Source: CAYNWT01 sp964450955 (GTDB taxonomy: Bacteria; Planctomycetota; Planctomycetia; Planctomycetales; Planctomycetaceae). Taken from it: 64,000 nt of DNA. The notes under the pieces are model-generated. The model saw only the letters and a program-made list of their open reading frames with translations, searched no databases and had not been told where the DNA came from. The stretch lies in NCBI GenBank assembly GCA_964450955.1, contig CAYVFI010000013.1, positions 62,001-126,000 on the forward strand. Reading direction: 5' to 3'. The position numbers and the translations under genes are program-made. This document shows, in pieces, positions 1 through 9,028 of this stretch. Numbering within the stretch: the first letter of the stretch is position 1; every line of letters begins with the position of its first letter.

Positions 1-1299
1 ACACTTGGGCTGTTACGAATGGCGGGTGTCAGTCCACTGGCGCTGTTGCTGGGGAAATCCGTCTCAAGATTGTGGCTCGCGCTGGTTCTTATCTGTGTGC
101 AGTTTCCGTTTGCCTTGTTGGCAATCACGCTGGGAGGAGTCACGTTGCGGCAGGTGACCGCCAGTTATGTTGCGTTAGGGGCGTACACATTTTTTCTGAG
201 TGGCCTGGCGACGCTGTGTTCTGTTGCTTCAAAACGATCGATGAAGGCGGTCGTTTACATGGTGGTGGCGTCGATTGCTTTGGGTTTTGTGCCGAGCGTG
301 GCTGATGCTATTGATGACCTGGTCGTCTATCTGGGTTGGTCACCGGACCGGGTCGAGAACGTCGAAGTGCTGACAGCATGGGTTAGACGCACTTCGATTT
401 CGGCGCGGTTACAAGGCGTCATGACCATTACGTTTGACGAGCCTGTTATCGAGGAACACTTCATCGCCAGCGTCGTCGCGGGACTATTTTTCTTCGGGCT
501 GGCGTGGTTGTTTTTTGACTTCTTTGCCGATCGGCACACGGACAATTCATCGGGTGGTTTGGGCCGCGCGATAAAGAAGACGCTGCGGCTGACTCCCGGT
601 CGCGTGCCGGGACCTGCGATTGTGTGGAAGGACTTTCATTTTGGGACGGGTGGCTACTGGGCGTGGATCATGCGTGCGGTTTTGTTGGTCGCGGCAACTG
701 CGGCGTTCGTCTTTCCGCAGTGGTTCTACAACGACTACGACAGTTTAAGAACCAGGGACATTGCGGGGTGGTTGGTGGGTTTGAGTCTGCTTTTTGCGTT
801 CATCGAGGCGACCATCCACTCGATACGATTGTTGAGTGACGAACATGCGGCGAAGACGCTTCCGATTCTGGCAATGATGCCCTGGTCGGCTTCTCGAACG
901 ATCTACTCAAAAGTGTTTGGGGCTTTGTGCGGGCTGGCTCCGTGGTTTGTTGGATTGGTCGCGGGAGTTGGGCTTTACCCCGACATGTTGGACGACTTTC
1001 TGGAGAATTTATTTCGCGAGCCCGAAGGGTTCTTTGCGTTTATCTTTTTTGTGTCGCTGCTTGGTGTGTTCCTGCACCTCAACGCATTTCTGGCTTCGTA
1101 CGTGAAGTGGGCAGCCGTGCCGATATCGTTTGGCATTCTGCTGGCGTTCAATATGTGCTGCATCATTAGCTTCGCGCCGCGTGGTGGGCGAGGCACGGTT
1201 TCGGCCCTGTTTTTCATCCTAAGTGCTATGGGTGTGGCGGCGATGTTGGTTTTACAGGCAGCAATTGGTCAGCGGTTCCACGACCTCAAAGGGCGGTAG
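1..1299 (+). CDS. ABC-2 type transporter permease (5' end outside window)
   Basis: Integral membrane protein that appears to be the permease half of an ABC-2 exporter. The frame is open to the left edge: it reads T-L-G-L-L-R before the first Met at 19, so the start lies upstream. The sequence LGLLRMAGVSP followed by LLLGKSVSR is typical of the N-terminal cytoplasmic segment of ABC-2 permeases that place a short loop before the first helix. Hydrophobic segments occur near residues 20-40, 45-65, 75-95, 150-170, 210-230 and in four more stretches towards the C-terminus (numbering from Met 19). No substrate can be inferred and its ATPase should lie upstream, outside the window. Followed by rimO after about 240 bases. 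Confidence 0.7.
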   Translation, partial: TLGLLRMAGVSPLALLLGKSVSRLWLALVLICVQFPFALLAITLGGVTLRQVTASYVALGAYTFFLSGLATLCSVASKRSMKAVVYMVVASIALGFVPSVADAIDDLVVYLGWSPDRVENVEVLTAWVRRTSISARLQGVMTITFDEPVIEEHFIASVVAGLFFFGLAWLFFDFFADRHTDNSSGGLGRAIKKTLRLTPGRVPGPAIVWKDFHFGTGGYWAWIMRAVLLVAATAAFVFPQWFYNDYDSLRTRDIAGWLVGLSLLFAFIEATIHSIRLLSDEHAAKTLPILAMMPWSASRTIYSKVFGALCGLAPWFVGLVAGVGLYPDMLDDFLENLFREPEGFFAFIFFVSLLGVFLHLNAFLASYVKWAAVPISFGILLAFNMCCIISFAPRGGRGTVSALFFILSAMGVAAMLVLQAAIGQRFHDLKGR

Positions 1300-1536
1300 C
1301 GAATGTTCTGTCCGGTCGGTTTCCGGCTGGTTAAGTGACTGGAGTTGTGGGGCAGGGGGCTGGCCGGATGTTTTTGAGCGTCCTGGACGCTTAGGTTGCC
1401 GACTTGGCAGGATTTTCGGCTCTCAGCCGGCCTGACTGGCGGTTTGTGGACGAATCAGTGCGATATCGCTACCGCGATGCCAAATACAGCACTACGATCG
1501 GTGATTCGATTTGAACTACGGCAGCGGAAGACAGGC

Positions 1537-2916
1537 GTGAGCACCACCGAAATTACAGAAGTTCCACCATTCACCAAGGGAACCTACGCGTTCGTGAGCC
1601 TTGGCTGCGCGAAGAATTTGGTGGACAGTGAAAAAATGCTGGGCACTCTGGCGCTGGACGGATACACGTTGGTTTCTGAACCGGAAGGTTCGGACTTTGT
1701 CATCGTCAACACGTGCGGTTTCATCTCGCAATCGCGAACCGAATCCAAGTCCGTAATTGAAGACATGCTGCAGCTGAAACGCGAAGGCAAAACCAAAGGC
1801 GTGATTGTTGCCGGTTGTTTGCCGGAACGCGTCGGCGGCAGCCTGTTGGATGAGATGCCAGAGATCGACCACATCGTCGGCGTGTTTGGTCGAGACGAAA
1901 TCAACCGCGTTGCGGATCACCTTTTAGGTGGAGCCAAAGAACAACGCGAATTGTTTCGCCCGGCTCCCATCAAAGCCCTGGACGACCGCGCGCGGTTGCG
2001 GCTGACTCCGGAACACTTTGCGTACCTGAAGATTTCAGAAGGTTGCGACCGAACCTGCACTTTCTGTTCTATCCCGATGATGCGTGGCAAGCATGTCACC
2101 AAGCCAATTGAGATGGTTGTCGAGGAAGCGAAGGAGCTGGTCAAAGACGGCGTCAAAGAACTAATCCTCGTCGCGCAGGACACGACGTACTACGGCATGG
2201 ATTTGTACGGCGAGGTTCGCCTGGTGGAACTGCTGAAAGAACTTGAACAGGTTGAGGGTTTGACGTGGATTCGACTGTTGTATCTGTATCCGGTTCACTT
2301 TACCGACGAACTTATTGAAACGATCGCGAATTCCAATCGCATCATCCCGTACCTGGACATGCCGCTGCAGCACATAAACAGTCAGGTTCTAAAGCGAATG
2401 CAGCGGCGTGTGAATCGGGAGAAGACAGTTGAGCTTGTGACAAAGCTACGGGAGCGGATCCCGAACCTTGTGCTTCGGACCACGTTTATTGTGGGCTTCC
2501 CCGGTGAGACAGAAGAACAGTTTGAAGAGCTGTGTGAGTTTGTTCGGGAAACTCACTTCGAACGGATGGGCGTGTTCACGTATTCGTTGGAGCCCGGCAC
2601 GCCGGCTGAAAAACTAAGCGATCATCTGCCCGAAGACGTGAAGCTGGCGCGGTATAACAAGCTGATGGAAATTCAGCAGGAACTTGCGTTTAACCACGGG
2701 GACTCATTGGTGGGTTACGAGTTAGACGTGATTATCGACGAACATGTGGGCGAAGGTGTCTGGGCCGGGCGTGCGTTTACTGATGCTCCGGAAATTGACG
2801 GCTGCGTCTACGTTGCTTCAGAACGCGAACTGACGGTTGGCGAGATGGTACCTGTTGAGATACTGGAGCGTCGTGAATACGATTTAGTCGGTACGGTTTC
2901 TGACGGCGAAGAGTAA
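1537..2916 (+). CDS. rimO: Ribosomal protein S12 methylthiotransferase RimO
   Basis: Radical-SAM enzyme that adds a methylthio group to a conserved aspartate of ribosomal protein S12. With the GTG start at 1537 it has 459 residues. The N-terminal UPF0004 domain carries conserved cysteines in LGCAKNLVDSE (C24), VNTCGF and VAGCLPER, which bind one iron-sulfur cluster. The radical-SAM CxxxCxxC motif lies in EGCDRTCTFC (C170, C174, C177), and a TRAM-like domain ends the protein. The frame stays open back to an ATG at 1396, but the GTG has a GGAAG six bases upstream and aligns with the usual RimO N-terminus; the extra 47 residues look non-coding. MiaB is the alternative family, but the SEKM and motif context favour RimO. 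Probably co-transcribed with pgsA. Confidence 0.93.
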   Translation: MSTTEITEVPPFTKGTYAFVSLGCAKNLVDSEKMLGTLALDGYTLVSEPEGSDFVIVNTCGFISQSRTESKSVIEDMLQLKREGKTKGVIVAGCLPERVGGSLLDEMPEIDHIVGVFGRDEINRVADHLLGGAKEQRELFRPAPIKALDDRARLRLTPEHFAYLKISEGCDRTCTFCSIPMMRGKHVTKPIEMVVEEAKELVKDGVKELILVAQDTTYYGMDLYGEVRLVELLKELEQVEGLTWIRLLYLYPVHFTDELIETIANSNRIIPYLDMPLQHINSQVLKRMQRRVNREKTVELVTKLRERIPNLVLRTTFIVGFPGETEEQFEELCEFVRETHFERMGVFTYSLEPGTPAEKLSDHLPEDVKLARYNKLMEIQQELAFNHGDSLVGYELDVIIDEHVGEGVWAGRAFTDAPEIDGCVYVASERELTVGEMVPVEILERREYDLVGTVSDGEE

Positions 2917-2937
2917 AACAGAGAACAGGTAGGACCT

Positions 2938-3564
2938 TTGGTAACCGAGATCGACAATCCAGCGGCCGACTCGAAGACCAACGTCCCGGAATCGGTTCCG
3001 GACGGTCACTGGCTTAACGCGCCAAACTCAATCACGATCGCGAGGCTAGGCCTTTCGATTGTTGTGTTCTGGATGATTTATTACGAAGGCTTGTGGATTT
3101 CTGCGGCAGCCCTGTTTGTTCTGGCCGCTTCGACAGACGCCCTGGATGGTTACCTGGCTCGAAAATACGGTCAGGTTACGGTGCTGGGTCGCATTCTGGA
3201 TCCGTTTGTCGACAAGTTTCTTATCTGCGGGGCGTTTGTGTTCCTGCTGGAGAAGAAGCTGGATTCTGGTGTGAACTCGTGGATTGTGATTATCGTGATC
3301 GGCCGCGAAATGTTCGTCTCCGGGCTTCGAGGGATTCTGGAGAAAGAAGGGAAGGACTTCTCGGCCAGCATGGCTGGGAAAATTAAGATGGTCCTGCAAT
3401 GCGTGGCGGTAACCGGTTGCCTGTTGTCGCTGAGCCCAAAAATCAAGAGCGACGGTTTTCTGCTGGCTCGCGACGTTGTGCTGTGGACGGCGGTGGCCGC
3501 GACAGTGTGGAGTGGCCTGATTTACGTACAGCGCGCGTACAGGCTGTTCTCTACCCGGCACTGA
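2938..3564 (+). CDS. pgsA: CDP-diacylglycerol--glycerol-3-phosphate 3-phosphatidyltransferase
   Basis: Membrane enzyme of phosphatidylglycerol synthesis (208 residues). The complete CDP-alcohol phosphotransferase signature is present in the order DALDGYLAR, eight residues, then G-R-I-L-D-P-F-V-D, matching DG-x2-AR-x8-G-x3-D-x3-D. Several hydrophobic helices follow. NAPNSITIARL near residue 27 is the normal PgsA N-terminus, so this protein has about 20 extra residues. Translation is assigned to a TTG with GGTAGGA just upstream. It lies 21 bases after rimO; that spacing suggests one operon. Other CDP-alcohol transferases are possible, but the N-terminal motif favours PgsA. Confidence 0.9.
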   Translation: MVTEIDNPAADSKTNVPESVPDGHWLNAPNSITIARLGLSIVVFWMIYYEGLWISAAALFVLAASTDALDGYLARKYGQVTVLGRILDPFVDKFLICGAFVFLLEKKLDSGVNSWIVIIVIGREMFVSGLRGILEKEGKDFSASMAGKIKMVLQCVAVTGCLLSLSPKIKSDGFLLARDVVLWTAVAATVWSGLIYVQRAYRLFSTRH

Positions 3565-3769
3565 TTTGCGTGGTTCGCTGCGGGCCCGCCTCACAGCTAG
3601 TGTGTTCAGGCGGGCGTGGCCGCAGGTGCGAACAGGACCGCGGCCGGATTTCTTTAACAAAAGCTCAGACTTCCTGTGGTCAGCTTGCCAGGTTGATCTA
3701 GAACCTGTGAACGCTTTGACCGCTTTGGACGTTTCCGAAGCAGCTATTCACCGTGATAAGGGGAGAGTA

Positions 3770-4648
3770 ATGAAGAACGTCGCCGTACTCGCTTTGCTTG
3801 GATGCATTGCCGCAACAACTGCAGAGGCACAATGCCGCAACCAACGTCGAGGCCGCCGCAACTGCCAGCCGGCTCGTGTTCGTCACCAGCCAATTCGTCA
3901 GTACCAGCCGGTGCGTTCTTACCGACAGCCTGCTCAACGATACATGGCAGTGCAGGCTGCTCCGATGCAGTGCCAGTCATGCCAGGCAGGTATGGTTGTC
4001 CAGCCACAGGTTCAGTATTCGCAGCCAATGGTTCAGCAGCCGATGGTTCAATACTCGCAGCCACAGATGATGTACTCGCAACCGATGGTTCAGTACTCGA
4101 CTCCGCAGCCGGTTGCCGACCAGTCAATGATGCAACCGATGGTTCAACCATCGGGCGACGTGATGGTTGGTTCTGTCGTGGCTCCTCCCGCTGCACCTGC
4201 ACCTGCTGAGGTTATGCAGGCTCCTGCGGCTCCAGCCGCTGGCAGCGACATAGTCGACACTGCTGTCGGCGCGGGTTCGTTCAACACATTGGTTGCCGCT
4301 GTTAAGGCTGCCGGATTGGTTGAAACTTTGAAGGGCGACGGACCGTTTACCGTGTTCGCGCCGACTGACGATGCGTTTGCAAAGCTTCCTGAGGGAACCG
4401 TTGAAGACCTTCTAAAACCAGAAAACAAAGACAAGCTGACAGCAATCCTGACCTACCACGTTGTGGCAGGCAAGGTGATGGCTGCTGACGTTGTCGGACT
4501 GACTGAAGCCAAAACTGTGAATGGCAAGGCTGCTCCAATCACTGCCGAAGGTGGCAACGTGACTGTTGGCGGCGCGAACGTGATTAAGACAGATATTGGT
4601 TGTTCAAATGGAGTGATCCACGTGATCGACTCTGTAATCCTTCCGTAA
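3770..4648 (+). CDS. Secreted fasciclin-domain (FAS1) protein
   Basis: Secreted protein of 292 residues. A signal peptide (MKNVAVLALLGCIAATTAEA) is followed by a short basic stretch rich in Q and R. Next comes a low-complexity region of repeated QPMVQ/QYSQP units at about residues 80-130 and a Pro/Ala linker. One FAS1 domain fills about residues 160-292, with the classic stretches GPFTVFAPTDDAF, YHVVAGK and GVIHVIDSVILP. FAS1 domains mediate adhesion to cells or matrix; the actual partner is unknown. The ATG at 3770 has AGGGGAGAG directly upstream, whereas the frame extension back to 3566 is non-coding in appearance. A strong terminator follows, so the gene is probably monocistronic. Confidence 0.88.
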   Translation: MKNVAVLALLGCIAATTAEAQCRNQRRGRRNCQPARVRHQPIRQYQPVRSYRQPAQRYMAVQAAPMQCQSCQAGMVVQPQVQYSQPMVQQPMVQYSQPQMMYSQPMVQYSTPQPVADQSMMQPMVQPSGDVMVGSVVAPPAAPAPAEVMQAPAAPAAGSDIVDTAVGAGSFNTLVAAVKAAGLVETLKGDGPFTVFAPTDDAFAKLPEGTVEDLLKPENKDKLTAILTYHVVAGKVMAADVVGLTEAKTVNGKAAPITAEGGNVTVGGANVIKTDIGCSNGVIHVIDSVILP

Positions 4649-4677
4649 CGGATTGCGAATCAGATCACAGAGCCTTG

Positions 4678-4712
4678 CGGGTCCCGGGAAAGAATCCTGG
4701 GCCCGTTTTTTT
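4678..4712 (+). terminator. Rho-independent terminator after the fasciclin gene
   Basis: The arms CGGGTCCCGG and CCTGGGCCCG pair with one mismatch and one G-T pair around a short A-rich loop, followed by seven T. It lies 30 bases after the fasciclin stop codon. Confidence 0.85.
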
Positions 4713-4883
4713 ATGCGCGTCCGGTCGTATGTGAATCCAGGCCGGCTTGTGATTTCGCATGTGGGCCGCCAGCGGTTAGGCTATGGGTATGACGTTTTTT
4801 CCTTGAAGGCTGACGCAACGCGAACCTCCCGCCATTTGCGAACCTCCCACCATCCGTATCCTCCTGCAAATTGAAGGCTTACC

Positions 4884-6242
4884 ATGTCAGGCACCAACGA
4901 CCGGCGTTCTTTCCTGAAGTCATCCGCAGTAACTTTGGCTACCGCTGCAGCTATCGCTCCCCGAGCATACGCGGCGTCTTACGAAACAACGCAGGTTGCT
5001 CTTGTGGGTTGTGGTGGTCGTGGAACAGGTGCAGCTCGCAACGCGTTGGGTGTGGACGAGTCGGTTAAGCTGGTTGGCATGGCGGATGTGTTCGAAAAGA
5101 ACCTCGCTAACAGCTACGGCAACCTGAAGAAGATTTATAAGGACAAGCCTGAGCAGTTGGATGTTGGTGAAGAGTGCAAGTACATCGGGTTCGATGCCTA
5201 CAAGAAGGCGATGGATTTGCTGAGCCCCGGCGACGTTGTGATTTTGACGACTCCCGCCGCATTCCGCTGGCTGCACTATTCCTACGCGATTGAGAAGAAC
5301 CTTAACGTCTTCATGGAAAAACCTGTCACGATTGACGGCCCTGGTTCTCGCAAGATGCTGGAAGTTAACAAGAAGGCACTTGAGAAGAACCTCAAGGTCG
5401 GCGTTGGTTTGATGTGCCGCCACTGTGATGCGCGGCGTGAGTTGTTCGATCGGATTCAGAACGGCGAGATTGGCGACATCAATATGCTGAGGGCGTACCG
5501 CATGGCTGGCCCAACGGCTTCCGCTGCGTCCGGTAAGAAGCCGGAAGGGATCAGCGATTTGATGTATCAGATTAAGCGGTTCCATTCATTCCTGTGGCTC
5601 AGCGGTGGAGCCGTTAGTGACTTTCTAATTCACAACATCGACGAATCCTGTTGGATGAAAAACGACTGGCCGGTTGAAGCGACAGCCTCCGGCGGCCGCC
5701 ATTACCGTGGCGAGAACATCGACCAAAATTTCGACAACTACGCCATCGAATACACATTCGGCGATGGTACGAAGATGTTTGTCGGTGGTCGTACAATGCC
5801 TGGCTGCCACACGGAGTTTGCGAGTTACGCTCACGGCAGCAAGGGGATGGCGGTCATTTCAACCGCGTCGCATTCGCCAGCCAAGTGCCGCATTTACAAA
5901 GGCCAAAAGGAAGACAAAGACAACCTGCTGTGGGCCTACCCGAAGAAGGAAAAGAACCCGTACCAACTGGAGTGGGATCATCTCATCGACGCGATTCGCA
6001 ACGACAAGCCCTACAACGAAGTCGAACGCGGCGTCAAAGCCAGCGTTGTCACATCCATGGGGCGCATGGCGGCTCACACCGGCCAGAAGATCACATACGA
6101 CGACATGCTGAACTGCGAACACGCCATGTCACCCGGCATCGAAAACCTGACCCTGGAATCCGACTCACCACTGATGCCTAAGGAAGACGGAACCTACCCG
6201 ATTCCTTATCCGGGGTTGGTTAAGGATCAGGAATATTTGTAG
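4884..6242 (+). CDS. Tat-exported Gfo/Idh/MocA family oxidoreductase
   Basis: NAD(P)-dependent sugar-type oxidoreductase of 452 residues, exported by the Tat system. The N-terminus carries DRRSFLK, a twin-arginine motif, then a hydrophobic stretch ending AYA. The Rossmann fold begins with VALVGCGGRGTGAARNAL; the family hallmark EKPVTIDGPGSRKML follows near residue 150. The C-terminal half has the alpha/beta substrate domain typical of planctomycete members (WLSGGAVSDFLIHNID, DHLIDAIRNDKPYNEVERG). Planctomycetes carry many such paralogues, often linked to carbohydrate degradation, and the substrate cannot be told from sequence. The gene stands alone between the fasciclin terminator and the convergent PIN gene. 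Confidence 0.9.
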   Translation: MSGTNDRRSFLKSSAVTLATAAAIAPRAYAASYETTQVALVGCGGRGTGAARNALGVDESVKLVGMADVFEKNLANSYGNLKKIYKDKPEQLDVGEECKYIGFDAYKKAMDLLSPGDVVILTTPAAFRWLHYSYAIEKNLNVFMEKPVTIDGPGSRKMLEVNKKALEKNLKVGVGLMCRHCDARRELFDRIQNGEIGDINMLRAYRMAGPTASAASGKKPEGISDLMYQIKRFHSFLWLSGGAVSDFLIHNIDESCWMKNDWPVEATASGGRHYRGENIDQNFDNYAIEYTFGDGTKMFVGGRTMPGCHTEFASYAHGSKGMAVISTASHSPAKCRIYKGQKEDKDNLLWAYPKKEKNPYQLEWDHLIDAIRNDKPYNEVERGVKASVVTSMGRMAAHTGQKITYDDMLNCEHAMSPGIENLTLESDSPLMPKEDGTYPIPYPGLVKDQEYL

Positions 6243-6331
6243 GCGTTCGGCGGATTTTCAGCCTACAGAATTACGAAGGCACCGGGAACAGAGGGAGGCT
6301 GGGTCTAGCGAAGCCGCCCCACGAACAACTG

Positions 6332-6718
6332 CTACCTGATCCGATCGATTCCGTATTCGTCGAAGACTTTGTCTCGGCTCAAAATCGGGATGTTCTCACA
6401 AACCGACTGAGCAATAAGCAATCGATCGAATGGGTCTTTGTGGTGGAACTCCAGCCGGCTCACGATGTCGGCGTGCCTCAGGGTAATCGGTAAGATTCGG
6501 ATGTCGTTGGCTAGGATTTCGCGACCGAAGTAATCCGAGACTGGTTCGGTCAGTTCGTACTTGCCGATCGAGATCTTGATTGCAACTTCCCAGTACGACG
6601 CTGGGCTTATGAACAATGTGTTCGTTGTGTCGAGGAAATGATCGCGAGCCGTTTGGCTCAGCTCTGATGAATCGAGCGACGCCCAGAGAAGCGTATGCGT
6701 GTCGAGCAACAGCTTCAT
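6332..6718 (-). CDS. PIN-domain toxin, VapC family
   Basis: Probable ribonuclease toxin of a type II toxin-antitoxin pair (128 residues). The PIN acidic residues are visible: D6 in KLLLDTHTLLW, E44 in SYWEVAIK, D95 and D98 in HKDPFDRLLIAQ and D116 in LSRDKVFDEY. LLLDTHTLLW with HKDPFDRLL is the signature of the Sll0205-like PIN subgroup. Its start codon overlaps the stop of the upstream small gene by four bases (ATGA), the usual antitoxin-toxin arrangement. PIN family membership is clear; toxicity is inferred from family and context. Confidence 0.85.
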   Translation of the reverse strand: MKLLLDTHTLLWASLDSSELSQTARDHFLDTTNTLFISPASYWEVAIKISIGKYELTEPVSDYFGREILANDIRILPITLRHADIVSRLEFHHKDPFDRLLIAQSVCENIPILSRDKVFDEYGIDRIR

Positions 6719-7065
6719 GGCATGTATTGCTCGAAGTGAGCGAGGTGTTCGTCGTCATCGCTGACGACCGTCAGGTGCCCTTTGCCGAGACCCAGTGTTC
6801 GCTGTGTAAACTGATCCGACTTTGGCAGACACTTGCGGATCTGCTCGTGAACTTCTTCCGCAACCATCCTCGATTCGACCAGTGTTGCAAGCACTGCATT
6901 CAGAGTCGGAATCTGATGAGCCGGAAGGTCAAAGCCATGCGTGTTCTCACCCGGAGCGTAATTGAGCTCTAAGTGCTTGCAGAACGTTTGGAAAAAGTCC
7001 TGTGCGGAAGCGGAATCCTTTGATGTGTCCGTGTCCGGTGAATCAGGCGGCTCGTTCTTGATCAT
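6715..7065 (-). CDS. Hypothetical protein in the antitoxin position
   Basis: 116 residues and not recognised as a standard VapB, Phd or AbrB antitoxin. It is acidic at both ends with a helical middle part. It overlaps the PIN gene downstream by four bases and the 73-residue gene upstream by 23 bases, so the three are translationally coupled. Position argues that it could be the antitoxin, but at 116 residues without a visible ribbon-helix-helix or Phd motif this is inference only. Confidence 0.6.
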   Translation of the reverse strand: MIKNEPPDSPDTDTSKDSASAQDFFQTFCKHLELNYAPGENTHGFDLPAHQIPTLNAVLATLVESRMVAEEVHEQIRKCLPKSDQFTQRTLGLGKGHLTVVSDDDEHLAHFEQYMP

Positions 7066-7264
7066 CGATCGCTCGAATAGACTCAGTCAGATTGGCCACA
7101 GCCAGTTCAGCCGCCTGCCGGTAATGCGAGAGTGTCACGTGCGTTGGACTGCCTTGGTTGAATGCGATCTTTCGTGCATTGGCAGTCACCTCGTCAGCAA
7201 AACTCCATTTCCATTGAGCCAATGCTCTTACCGCATCCATTTCGATTTGTATTTGCTCAGACAC
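7043..7264 (-). CDS. Small hypothetical protein upstream of the PIN cassette
   Basis: 73 residues from a GTG at 7264 with GGAG about ten bases upstream. The composition is helical, with no membrane segment or known motif. It overlaps the next gene by 23 bases in another frame, which supports a real three-gene cassette ending in the PIN toxin. It could be a DNA-binding or antitoxin subunit; nothing in the sequence shows which. Confidence 0.5.
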   Translation of the reverse strand: MSEQIQIEMDAVRALAQWKWSFADEVTANARKIAFNQGSPTHVTLSHYRQAAELAVANLTESIRAIDDQERAA

Positions 7265-7389
7265 TAAACTGCTCCATCAGTTTGTGGGTTTGCCGACAGC
7301 GGAGATTGTAACAGGCCTGTTTTGAAGGTTGAAGGGCTGATTCCAGTGTGGCTCGTAGGGTCATGGTAACACCACACAATCGCATTGCA

Positions 7390-8974
7390 TCAACGTTGAA
7401 CCCGCCACAACTGCTCAAGGTATCCTGTGTGGGCTTCTTCAAACTTCAGTAGACTTCCACCAAACAGCCCAACCTTGAACATGTCCCACTCGTCACCGGC
7501 TGCTCGAGCCTCGTTGATAAGTACACTTCCAATCCACTGAGGAGACCTTCGGTTCCGCCACAGGACATTGCCTATCGGCCCCCGCGCTCCAAAAATCTCA
7601 TTTGGCTGAGAGTACGCATGAAGCCCACAGACGAATTCGAATCGATCAAAGATGCGTTCTCGCGACTGCTGCAGTACCACGAAGCCCCCAAGGGCCTCTG
7701 AAAAAGTGTCTTCCAGTCGGAGGCTTACCGGCGTTTGCTTCTGACTGGCAGAATAGAAGACCTCGTTCCAAAGTTCGCGATATCCTCCTAGCCGATTGCA
7801 GACGGCTTGCGCAAGTGGCACATCCTCGTCTCGCCGCGTTGCGTGCTGTGGAACGCGCGTAAGCAGGTTTGCCAACAGTTGATCACGACCACCAATAGTG
7901 GCGCCAAGGCCCACGGCGTAGGTTGCCAGTAACCCGGGGTAATCCTCCAACTCAAGCCAGAAGTTTGTTCCGCCATGCATTCCAAGATCCGTGTAGCAGT
8001 TGCCTAAAGCCTCCACGGTGGCGAGCGCCTCAGGCTCTTGTCCCCAGCGACCAAGTGCGACGAGTCCGGGTAGCATGAGATGCATCTCTCGCTCAATCGA
8101 CTCTACGCGTGCCACATATGCGTCGTTGGAATATTCCGCATTCGATGAGAACTGTGGCCCGACCAACACTTGGCACACGCGTTGGCATTCATCATGCAAT
8201 GCTCGGTGCAATGAAATCTGCGACCTAGCCTCGGTGAATTGTTCAAGCTGTCGAACGAACGCTGGTGCCGATGCCAGAGGGGCTGTGCAGCAGCCTCTAC
8301 TACGTCCTCGAACTGATCAATCAGGTTTCGCAATTCTTCTATGGTTGTTGCTTTCCGGAAACCCTTCTCCGCTTTGGCAATCTCTCCCATCTCGATGTTC
8401 GTGTGCGAAATAACGCTCCAGACTACGTGTCTCGCAAATCCAATATCGCCGACCATCGCGTCTTCTTGAGAGCCTATGGATAGCCGGGCCAGTGAGTACT
8501 CCTGAGAGCAGTCGATATCGATGGTCTTTACGCCGTCTACTGTGAGCATAATGTTGCCGGCGTGTAGATCCCTATGAGCGATACCTTCCGAGTGCATGTA
8601 CTCAAGGCCGTTCAGAATCTCGTGACAAATTCGTTGCGCATCGTGAACTGCGAAGAGTGGGCCACGGAGTCGCTCTTCCAAGGTTGGGCCGTCAAGCCAC
8701 TCCATAACGATCGTCGGCACTGCACTGTCTGATCCAGGCATACACAGATCCGAAATACTGAAGACACGAAAACGTTGCGATGTCCGTCAACGCGCGTCAG
8801 TGCGCGGAAGTGGTTCATGGCAAGCGTGGTTTGTGAGATCGCGTTGTGAATGACCTTCACCGCAACCTCTCGACCGCCCTGCTGGGCCTTCCAAACAACG
8901 CCGAATGCGCCGCTTTTACACCGTTCGAGAATCTCGATCTCAGATGGGTTGGAATCTTCGGGCTCTGATTTCAT
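7390..8974 (-). pseudogene. Serine/threonine protein kinase, disrupted by two one-base frameshifts
   Basis: Three overlapping frames together encode one kinase-like protein of about 528 residues. The N-lobe (start 8974, GGAG upstream) has a degenerate glycine loop, KSGAFGVVWKA, and the lysine in EVAVKVI. The middle frame has IVMEWLDGPTLEERL, the catalytic loop HRDLHAGNIML and a degenerate DFG region (IDIDCS). The last frame is an unrecognised C-terminal domain of about 290 residues. On the coding strand one base is missing in TTTT (plus-strand 8769-8772) and one in CCCC (8279-8282). Restoring one T gives HRNVFRVFSISDLCMPGSD, and restoring one C gives AAAQPPLASAPAFVRQL; both are smooth joins. 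Either a young pseudogene or homopolymer sequencing errors. Hanks-type kinases are common in planctomycetes. Confidence 0.8.
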
Positions 8975-9028
8975 CTCATTCTCCGTGTTGGATCAAATTT
9001 TGGGCGGACCCATCCGTCGATCAATAGT

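Noticed and set aside
1396..1536. N-terminal extension of rimO
   Set aside because: The extra 47 residues do not resemble the family; the GTG at 1537 has a proper ribosome site.
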